Below the pieces are notes generated by a model that worked only from the letters and a program-made list of their open reading frames with translations, was not told where the DNA came from and ran no database searches. A stretch of DNA of 15,553 bases, from contig JAQIWT010000751.1 of the NCBI GenBank assembly GCA_034696485.1, forward strand, positions 1 to 15,553, given 5' to 3'. The DNA is from Isohypsibius dastychi. Taxonomy: Eukaryota > Tardigrada > Eutardigrada > Parachela > Isohypsibiidae. The translations under genes were made by a program, and so were the position numbers. Positions 1 through 7,311 of the stretch are shown in pieces (position 1 is the stretch's first letter; each line of letters opens with the position of its first letter).

Positions 1-559
1 AAACTATCCGAAATAAAGTGTTTTCCCACATCAGACGCAACCAAGCCTAATATTTCTTTGGAATTTAAAGATAAGGAATTCGCGCGGGGGGTTTGGATGA
101 GATAACAAGAGCCAACTACGATGTCGGCATCTGGGCACTTTGTGACCTGCTACGCCTTTATGGTTCTCACGGTTTTTTCGCTTCAGCCAATCTCAACACC
201 GGATGAGTTTTGTAATCAGAATCACAACTAATGTGGAAGCCGGCGAGACGCTCGCTGGCGCCACACTGCAAAAACGCATTTCATTCATAAAACATCTGCA
301 AAAGCGAAACTGATCGCGCAGCGCAACCATTTTTCTGATCAAATCAAAACGTTCAATTTCTCAACACATAAACTACAACTGAACTGCGTCTCGTTGTGTC
401 TGGCACACCTTCAGCCACTTTTTTCATACTTTGTTTGGCGTATATTTCCGGTCGCTTCGTTGTGAGATAAGCCAGGTCCTGGACAGATCGCGGTGTTTTG
501 ATCTCACCGGAAGTTAGAAGAAAACCAACTGTCTCTCGCGTATTATTCGAGAGCGATTT
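1..559. other. Left-edge intergenic region, possible end of an upstream gene
   Basis: This stretch lies beyond the COX11 stop codon. An AATAAA hexamer sits at 12-17 on the plus strand and could be a polyadenylation signal of a gene to the left. Two short overlapping plus-strand frames look protein-like: 75-206, open from just after a stop and ending in TGA, and 121-231, starting with ATG and ending in TAA. Neither is long enough to call. An ETS-type motif ACCGGAAGT occurs near 508-516. I see no RNA gene or longer ORF here. Confidence 0.4.
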
Positions 560-2062
560 TCAAGCTGGAGCAAGTCCACTAATAGCCGGAAGCGGAGTGG
601 AATACGGATTCTGGGGCGGTTGAAACTGGACGCCCTCTTTGGCTTCGAAAAACATGTAGGATAGTGTGATAGTATCGCACTTGGCCAGAGAAGGATCATT
701 ACAGAAATCCGGATCAATGTAGAAAAATACTGGCATATCAACCTACAAAAAACATGATCTAATGGTCAATTTCATATTCAACAATTGGGCAAAAAACATA
801 AAAATAAAAGAATGTAATCTTTTAAAAGATTTTTTCCGTTTGTGAACATTAAGAAACACTAAAAAAAAGATTCCATCTAGCTGCTTTCCGACAAAGGATG
901 TAAAGACCGACGAAGTGCGCACTTCTCGTAAGCAAGTCCGATTATCTCCTTCAGTACTGCGTATGATTGAGAGAATAGTCCAAGGGAGTAATAAACCAGA
1001 AAAAATAACAATTATATTAAAACTCCAATGAACTTCATACCAAAAAATCATGAATTCAAAAATTCCAATCGAAATAAATGTCCAAAACCAAAAGATCGTA
1101 AACCTTGTGGTATCATACAATACCTGTTCATGTGAATTGAGACGTTGTTCCTCGAAACAAAAGCACTGAATTTTGTTTAGATATTTTGCCGCATCAAATG
1201 GAAGGACGGTATAGGTGGATATCCCAACAATTGGCCGATCTGTTGGATTTTCCGCTGAGTAGAATGCGAGAGCAGTCTCTCCAGGGTAAACCTATAAAGC
1301 AACTATGTAGCGGTAATACTCCAGTGATTGACATTTTCTTTGGTAACTCACAACAACTTCTCGCTGTAAAGGTTTAAAATGCCAATGAAGATGAGATGCA
1401 GTATCCGCATTGAAAACAATTCTCAATTTCCGGTCAGTTACTTTTTGTAGCGCCTCGACTTTGTCACCTCCATGTTGAGCAAGATTTGCAGCACCACCGA
1501 TACCGGTCACCTAGAATCATACAATCATAACCGGAAATGACCAAGGTTGGCGAATTACTTACTTGACAGAATACGCGATAGAGAGGAACTGCGGCATAGC
1601 TGCATCCCAGAATGAAAATAATAAAGGCAACGGTGTAATTCAGTGTTGTCCGATGCTTCATTTTCATCCGCTCATGGTAATCCGGTGTTGTTCTGGGTTT
1701 TGGTACATCATCGAAGACAGGAGATGTGGAAAACGAAACTTTAAATAAGACGTTCCCGAACGCCGTTCTATTTCTGCATAAGAATTCTCCGCTTATCACA
1801 GCACAAAATGGCTTGATTCCATTTCTTGCATGTCCAGCAAAATATAGTGCTTGCATCCCAGAGCTCTAAAAATGAGAAGAGATTATCAGATGTTTCATTC
1901 TTTCTCTGATAACAAACAGCTGTTCCAACAATTCTCTGGACTTACCACACTGTGCTGTTGGGTAGAAACTCTCCGAACTGTCGACTCATAAAGTATTCTC
2001 TTCGATGAACGACATGGCAGCAGTCTTCCCCAAACGCGAACCACAACACCGCCGGGGAACAT
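560..2062 (-). CDS. COX11: COX11, mitochondrial cytochrome c oxidase copper chaperone (5 exons)
   Basis: COX11 is an inner-membrane protein that delivers copper to the CuB site of cytochrome c oxidase subunit 1. Exons on the minus strand are 2062-1946, 1865-1563, 1510-1352, 1291-1124 and 742-560, all joined in phase 0, giving 309 aa. Residues 1-39 are Arg-rich and almost free of acidic residues, as expected of a mitochondrial presequence. A single transmembrane segment lies at about 115-131 and is followed by the family signature YRVFCQVTG. The copper-binding motif CFCFEEQ is present (Cys236 and Cys238), as are the family blocks NPTDRP, GISTY, VDMPVFFYIDP and FFEAKEG. The ATG at 2062 is the first ATG in its frame, and exon 1 from it is exactly 39 codons. 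Length fits the family. Intron 4 (1123-743, 381 nt) is unusually long and open in frame. Identification is secure; exon 1 is the least certain part. Confidence 0.93.
743..1123 (-). other. COX11 intron 4, open in the host reading frame
   Basis: This is the 381-nt intron between COX11 exons 4 and 5, with donor GTATTG and acceptor TTTGTAG. It is exactly 127 codons long. Read in the frame of exon 4 it has no stop until the TAG formed by the acceptor itself. The hypothetical translation is rich in Phe, Ile and Trp, with at least two hydrophobic stretches followed by a basic region. It matches no family I recognise. Splicing is required to rejoin the conserved COX11 blocks EEQRLN and VDMPVF. Confidence 0.6.
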
Positions 2063-2195
2063 TTTCAAAGAATTCCGAAGCTGGACTGGACCAAGTGATG
2101 CACAAGATGATGCAAAGTTGCAAACCGCTGTTACAACCTCGATCACCTTACAGGGATGTCCATCCAAGAATCAATCATCCATTTTGTCAGCAAAA

Positions 2196-2612
2196 TTACG
2201 ATTCTTCAAACGCGGGTTCCGAAAATGAGTGGCGATTCTTCATATAAGCGAAATAAAACACAAGTGTAGCGTGATTGTTGTTCCCAACTTCCTCATCCAA
2301 AAAAATACCATCAGCAGCGTAAAGCCCATCCTTCGACCCCCCCCCCCCCTCGTTCGACTCAGCAGCAGTCTCGACAGCACTTTGACCTTTCCGAACTTTC
2401 AACATTGACCTTTCTTCGATTAGGTTGAAAACTGCTGTCAGATTCGATACCAGCTTGGTTTGGTTCCAGTTTTCGATTTTGCGTATGATTTTGTCTATTT
2501 TCAATCGATTTTTGGAGCCACCAGTCAAAATGGTGGATAAATTTGACTCCGCCAGAATCATGAAACTCATCCGAAAACCTATCGACATAATCATTTGGAT
2601 GATCTCGAGCAC
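2196..2612 (-). other. Unassigned 138-codon open frame in the COX11/COQ3 interval
   Basis: This minus-strand frame lies 5' of COX11. It is the longest open frame in the interval. Its middle is hydrophilic, and the C13 tract is read as a Gly run. I recognise no domain. It could be an upstream or alternative 5' exon of COX11, a short separate gene, or chance. The plus-strand frame across the same bases also stays open, so coding strand is undecided. Confidence 0.2.
2337..2349. repeat. C13 homopolymer
   Basis: Thirteen consecutive C on the plus strand lie between the divergent COX11 and COQ3-like genes. Such runs are length-variable and prone to sequencing error, so frames crossing this site should be treated with caution. 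Confidence 0.9.
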
Positions 2613-2756
2613 AAAGAAAACTGTGGTGAGCTTAACAGTGGAATTTAGAATAAAATGACTGAATTAAAGATCTGCAATTTTGAGTAGCAGTGGACCAGAT
2701 CAGGTGAACGTACTATTTTTCAGATCGGATTCTGGAGATTTGTTCGGTTGTTTGCC

Positions 2757-3705
2757 ATGATTCCCTGGAGGATCGCATACGAAGTTCTCGACAACTTCAT
2801 CCCTTTACGAAAAGCAGAACTTGCTCCATTTTCTCTAACAAAACTCGATCTCGGATTGCTACCAGTTGCTGACCGGAAAATGGTACTACGGCAAGCCGTG
2901 GAAACGTGGTGGGCGCCGGAAGCCAAGTCTATTAATGCAACCGGACTACGAGCTTTGGCTGAAGTGCTTGCTCCTCTGGTATGCATATCCAGCTGCAAAC
3001 TATATGAATGTGTCGGAATTTTACAGAATACAATTCTTGCAGGTTTCCAAAACCTATCTAGAAAACGTGCTGGGTCGTTCGAGTAAAACCGGATGGAATA
3101 CGGACTCCAGAACCCCGCTGCTTGGCGCCAAAATTCTGGATATGAATTGCGGAGTTGGTTATCTCACCGAGTTATTGGCCTCACAAGGAGCAGACGTAAC
3201 AGGAACAAGTACGGACAGCGGTGCGGTTATGATTGCTCGAGCACACTGGAAAAGAGGCGCGAACAATTCCAACAGACCAAATTACCTATTCACTTCCGTC
3301 AAGGACTTCGAACGTCAAAACGAAATGAAAAACGATGTAGTCATCTGTTCGGAATTCCTGGACCATGTTGACAATCCCGCCGAAGTAATCGCCGCATGTT
3401 GCAAGTTGGTGAGGCAGGATGGCTGCATAATTTTCACCGTTCCAAACAGAACATGGACAGCTCTTTTTGTGGAGATTATTGGGCTCGAGCATGTTGTTGG
3501 ACTTGCTGAATACGGGACGCATAGTTGGAGAAGATACATGAAGCCAAATAAAATCTTGAGTATTACCAAACGATACGGCTTTACGTCGGTCAAACAATTC
3601 GGACTGAATCCTGTTTGGACTCCACGCAAGAAAACGCACTGGCGGATTTCAAATTACGATGGATTATGGTTCGCCCTGGTTGTGAAAAAAACACTGGAAG
3701 ATTGA
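2757..3705 (+). CDS. COQ3: COQ3-like ubiquinone biosynthesis O-methyltransferase (2 exons)
   Basis: COQ3 is the SAM-dependent enzyme that methylates hydroxyls of the ubiquinone ring precursor on the matrix side of the mitochondrial inner membrane. Exons are 2757-2978 and 3043-3705 (64-nt intron, donor GTATGC, acceptor TTGCAG), giving 294 aa. The Trp-Trp of the family's N-terminal block is at 51-52. SAM motif I is LDMNCGVGYL (106-115), the metal-site block is SEFLDHVDNP (177-186), and later family features are FTVPNRT, GTHSWRRYMKP and a C-terminal NYDG. Two departures stand out: Asn109 replaces the first motif-I Gly, and the acidic residue expected after strand 2 (TGID-like) is replaced by TGTST. 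Codons are open upstream to 2724, so the start could be further 5', and no clear targeting peptide is seen. A diverged COQ3 or a COQ3-derived paralogue are both possible. Confidence 0.82.
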
Positions 3706-3843
3706 CAAAAACCAAGAATATACTCAAAAAACTAAATTCATCCATGTGGTAAATTTAACCAAATAATCATCAATAATCCAGATCGAGGAATACGGTGAAA
3801 AGAACTGCTTTGGTGAACCACATAATGAAAATTTAAAGCAACA

Positions 3844-3849
3844 AATAAA
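3844..3849 (+). terminator. Candidate polyadenylation signal of the COQ3-like gene
   Basis: An AATAAA hexamer lies 139 nt after the COQ3-like stop codon and before the convergent neighbour ends at 3959. The placement suits a short 3' UTR. No cleavage site can be assigned by eye. Confidence 0.45.
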
Positions 3850-3958
3850 AAATGATCACAGCGGAGAATCTGCTGTCAGAAATTCTTTAGTTTAAAAACG
3901 TAAGCGGGAGTAGTTCCAACCTTTTGAACGGAATCCAGAATTCCAAGACGAAAGATTC

Positions 3959-6421
3959 CTACTCCATACCAGAAGACTGTCCAGTGATTGGTACCTCTGA
4001 AGTTTCCGGGTATTTCTCTGCTGAGTCTGGTTCTGGGAGAGCCGGGGGTATTTTCGAATGCTTGACCTTTTTTAAAACGGAAGGAAGCTGCGGTGGCAAT
4101 GGGTAATTGTTTACCGCCGCTGTGCCATTATCCTCAAACTTCTCTCTGTCTTTTTCCTTGAGATTTTTGGCTAACGCGCAAACTTTACAGTCGTCCAGCT
4201 GCAAAATCATGTGTTTGAACCTATTTCAATGAGGAACTATGTAGACCACCTACCACTTTGTTGACGTCCTGAAACATTCCTTTCCAGTAATACCGCATTC
4301 GCAGATTGCCCAGCAATCCGTCACGTCGCCGATGATCCTTTCTAGAATTCAGAAAAAACAATATTTACCCATAACAGGAAAATTAAGGAAACCCGACTGG
4401 ATCCCGTCTTCTCATATCACGTCGGGAAAATGTAGAATCTGCAGTGTCAAAAGCAGTTTTACTTACATGTGTGCTTCCCAAATGAGAGACATTCGTTGAG
4501 CCCGGTCTTCGATACATGGCAGCTCAATGCCTTTCCGGCCAGTATAACGCAAGGTACCCTCGGCATCAATCTTAAAATCTTTACACCGCTTCCGAAGATT
4601 ACGTTTTGCATTAGCGTTCCATCCGGGGAAGTATCGCTGATCGGTCAAATATTGCCGAATGGCTTCTATGGGGATTTCATCCCGGTCGTACTTAATTTTC
4701 TTCTTGAGCTGCAATGAAGAAACAGATTATAGCCGAGGCCGTCATTGCGGTGCCATGATGATTATATTACCGGCTCCTCAGTGCCATTCTGCACCCTCCT
4801 TTCCAGCGGCTGCGAAGAAGCTAAAACGAATATGAAATTACAGCCACATTAGATTGAATCCGGTACTACAACAATTCCACCAACCTGCGCTGGTTGAAGG
4901 CTGGCTGTCGTTTGCGGCATCAGGTTTACTGCGTTTGGAGTGGGGAGCCGGATTACTCGATCTTGGTACCGGATACCTATCCACAGCGGGTCTCGAGACA
5001 ACTAAGAACAAAATCAGAATCAATTAAATTTTAAATAGCGTCATGGTTGTAAAACGCACTGCCAGCTTTCTTCTTCTTGATATTCGCTACGGTTACAGCG
5101 CCTCCAAGAGTCTGGAACATAACCGGCATATGTGCACTGAAATAAAATATGCCAGCGTAAAAACATTGCAGCTTCGTCATTTTTAATTATCCTCCATTCC
5201 ACGAAACTTAGACTTGCGAATTTTTGAGTTTAAAAATCGGATTTTTTGTTTTCAAACTCAAAACTTTTGGCGAATTTTTGTTTACAAAAGTGACGCTAAC
5301 TGGCATTGTTGATTGACATCCATCAACTTCCGGTGATCCTCTTTCAGCATATTTCCCTTGTTTCCGGTGACGTCACTTACCGTTGATTAGTAAGATCGCA
5401 ATGGTAGTAACCAAACCAATCAATGGTAAGTGACGTCACCGGAAACAAGGGAAATAGGCTGAAAGAGGATCACCGGAAGTTGATGGATGTCAATCAACAA
5501 TGCCAGTTAGCGTCACTTTTGTAAACAAAAATTCGCCAAAAGTTTTGAGTTTGAAAACAAAAAATCCGATTTTTAAACTCAAAAATTCGCAAGTCTAAGT
5601 TTCGTGGAATGGAGGATAAGTTATATATTTTACATGCGTCTGCATCGTTTTCCAAACATAAGTTATCTGTTGAAAATTACTAACCCAAGCTGACAAACTG
5701 AAATAAGTCGCTGGAAGAATGATTCAACAGATGCCGTGGATGTCCCCACAATCAAAGGTTCCCCTCGCATAAGCTGCCGTCGAACTGCAGGGCTGAGTAC
5801 GATGCACATATGACCCTAAAAAACCAAATTCGAATTAATTATCTACGTTTGATCCGAAAGCTGGCACATTCAACTGGGAATATTTCCAATCCGACAGACT
5901 GACACGAACTACAAAATTCTTAACAAACTACTCTACACATCGTTAAACGAAAACGGAACGATGGTACAGCATAGAGCCCATTGAAACTTTGGTTGAATGA
6001 ACCACAAATAAACACATACTTGTGCTGGCTGTTCAGTGCGATTTTCAAGGCATTCGCGCCAGTCACCAATTTGAATGAAATGGAATTTATTCTAGTTTCA
6101 ACATCTAAAACGTTCTCGGAGACAAGTTCAATTCTGTTTCAAGCGAACTTGGTCGCCTCTGAGGCTCCGAACGTCCATGCAGGCAAAATATTCAAAAAAT
6201 GTAAGTCAAAACTTTTAGTTTCGTTTGTATTTCCATGCTCTTTGTTCTGGACAACTTACCAGCTTCTCCTCATGAATGTTTCCCGGATTTTCCTCTTGTT
6301 CTTCAGAACCTGGCAAGCGATCGTCAGTTGGATTGGAATCACTGACGACAGGATGCTCCGCGATTCCACCAGGGAATTGAACATTTTCCTCGACAGAATA
6401 TTCTCGTTGTGTAGCCGACAT
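3959..6421 (-). CDS. Integrase-type HHCC zinc-finger protein, probably domesticated (9 exons)
   Basis: Exons on the minus strand are 6421-6260, 6091-6020, 5815-5685, 5136-5060, 5001-4885, 4820-4771, 4708-4467, 4341-4254 and 4198-3959. All phases close, giving 392 aa. Residues 1-54 are acidic and low complexity. Residues 55-150 form an unrecognised globular-looking block ending in a KKKK patch, and 150-203 is a Ser/Pro/Asn-rich linker. Residues about 210-325 resemble the N-terminal part of Ty3/gypsy integrases and host GIN1-like proteins: a helical IEAIRQYL region, an FKID/LRYTGRK strand pair, then H283-x3-H287-x29-C317-x2-C320 with RYYWKGMFQDV between. The rest is a Lys/Pro-rich tail. No DDE catalytic core follows. 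Many introns, linkers and intact phase argue for a host gene. The donor after exon 4 (GTGCGT) and the exon 1-2 join are the weakest calls. The cellular role is unknown; DNA or protein binding is inferred from the zinc finger only. Confidence 0.75.
5187..5619. mobile_element. Foldback (MITE-like) element with 202-bp inverted arms
   Basis: The left arm, 5187-5388, and the right arm, 5418-5619, are reverse complements without gaps. Every base pair sums to 10806, and I noticed only isolated mismatches near the centre. The loop, 5389-5417, is 29 nt. The ends read TTATCCTCC...GGAGGATAA, so a TA target duplication with inner termini TCCTCC/GGAGGA is plausible, as for Tc1/mariner-type miniature elements. 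There is no ORF for a transposase. Each arm carries TGACGTCA (5368-5375 and 5431-5438) and CACCGGAAGTTGA-type sequence. The element lies in the 548-nt intron between exons 3 and 4 of the HHCC gene, so the pre-mRNA could fold into about 200 bp of double-stranded RNA. Confidence 0.9.
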
Positions 6422-7083
6422 TTCCCGAAATGAACAGCAAGTTCCACAAAACCAACGAAGAACTGAGCTGACCTCTGGTCAGGTTCCTTCGAGCGAACCT
6501 CGAAAATGCCTAGATTGTTTACGGAGAATAAGATCCAACGGGCAAAAGTTTTCCTGGTTTTCTAACATGGACGGATTTCGATCAACGCGGGGCCTTCACT
6601 CCTGGTTACAGCTTTCTTAAACTGGCCCCTTACTTGCTACTTCAGCCCCTCGGTAACCACGCCAGTAGAGGTAAGGACCTATTGCCAGACATTTTTTGAT
6701 GTTCCTGCCCTCCGTGTTATTCTGAAGGTCGAAGCCAGCAGCATAGCACGGAAATTTAAAACATAAAATACTTTCTGGTAGGCTTGTTTAATGCAAATTA
6801 ACCGGAATGACGCTTTCACATGTTTCGTGAAAGCTATGACAGTAAACTGAGATACATATTTATTTTTAGGGCCGGAAACAAGAGTTCATGCTACAAATAG
6901 CTGTCTTACGTGGTGACAGCTTCCATTGTGTGCTAGCTTTTGTCTGCCGGATGGACGACCGATCGGAGGCCCTTTCGTTATTTTTCTGGGAAAATGTAAG
7001 AAACTGACCTTTATTGATTTGGCCTAGTTCTTCGTGCAGAACAGCGATTTAACCTAGCAACTCATTTTCTGAAATAAAAATAA

Positions 7084-7100
7084 GCGACGCTATGCGTCGC
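7084..7100. repeat. GC-rich perfect hairpin
   Basis: The arms GCGACGC (7084-7090) and GCGTCGC (7094-7100) are perfect inverted repeats around TAT, in AT-rich surroundings. No terminator T-run or known regulatory family is apparent. Confidence 0.7.
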
Positions 7101-7122
7101 ATGGAATAATCATGCACATAAC

Positions 7123-7297
7123 CTATCTGTTGATCCAAACTGTTGCCCCCACCATCTCTATCGAAGAAGGTAATAATTTCCGTGATATCCAGCGCCACCT
7201 GCTGCTCCGGATTATCGGCGATATATTTCCTGTTGCGGAAAATATTCAAAGCTTTTATTTCAGGAGTACACCCATTGTGAATTATCCGACGTTGTTT
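7123..7297 (-). other. Exon-like open block of unknown identity
   Basis: On the minus strand a CAG acceptor-like site precedes 7297, and a GTTATG donor-like site follows 7123. The block between stays open for 58 codons plus one base. Its translation is hydrophilic and well mixed (for example KYIADNPEQQVALDITEIIT), and its third positions are richer in G/C than the surrounding sequence. It could be a 5' exon of the minus-strand HHCC gene, a gene fragment, or chance. I do not recognise it. Confidence 0.25.
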
Positions 7298-7311
7298 CTG
7301 TGATCATCTAA

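Larger units (their letters stand above)
2063..2756. promoter_or_regulatory. Shared 5' region between divergent COX11 and COQ3-like genes
   Basis: COX11 (minus) starts at 2062 and the COQ3-like gene (plus) at 2757, so this 694-bp interval must hold both 5' regions. It contains a run of 13 C at 2337-2349. It also has a 417-nt minus-strand open frame (2612-2196) and an overlapping plus-strand open frame (2386-2658), neither recognisable. A strong acceptor-like tract ending TTTTTCAG at 2723 lies just before the COQ3-like start. It could be a cis acceptor for an upstream exon or a trans-splice site. No TATA box stood out. Confidence 0.45.
6422..7311. promoter_or_regulatory. Divergent 5' region between the HHCC gene and glycogenin
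   Basis: The HHCC gene starts at 6421 on the minus strand and glycogenin at 7312 on the plus strand. No convincing gene was recognised in these 890 bp. Small hairpins occur at 6812-6834 (GCTTTCAC/GTGAAAGC, 7-nt loop), 6899-6921 (AGCTGTC/GACAGCT) and 7084-7100 (GCGACGC/GCGTCGC, 3-nt loop). A minus-strand exon-like open block at 7297-7123 has coding-like third positions but no family match. Confidence 0.4.

Noticed and set aside
2866-3042. Unspliced reading of the COQ3-like gene starting inside exon 1 in the frame of exon 2
   Set aside because: It would lose the conserved Trp-Trp block, while removing the 64-nt GTATGC...TTGCAG intron joins both frames in phase 0.
3286-3639. Two minus-strand frames opposite COQ3 exon 2
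   Set aside because: Shadows of a strongly supported methyltransferase exon; no domain.
5187-5619. CRISPR array or tandem satellite
   Set aside because: There are only two copies, inverted and ungapped around one loop, in a eukaryotic intron; this is a foldback element.
3959-6421. Intact retrotransposon
   Set aside because: No reverse transcriptase, RNase H, protease or integrase core and no long terminal repeats are visible; the HHCC domain sits in an intron-rich gene.
5981-6433. A 150-codon plus-strand open frame
   Set aside because: It is antisense to exons 1 and 2 of the HHCC gene, which join in perfect phase. Its translation is hydrophobic with no recognisable domain.
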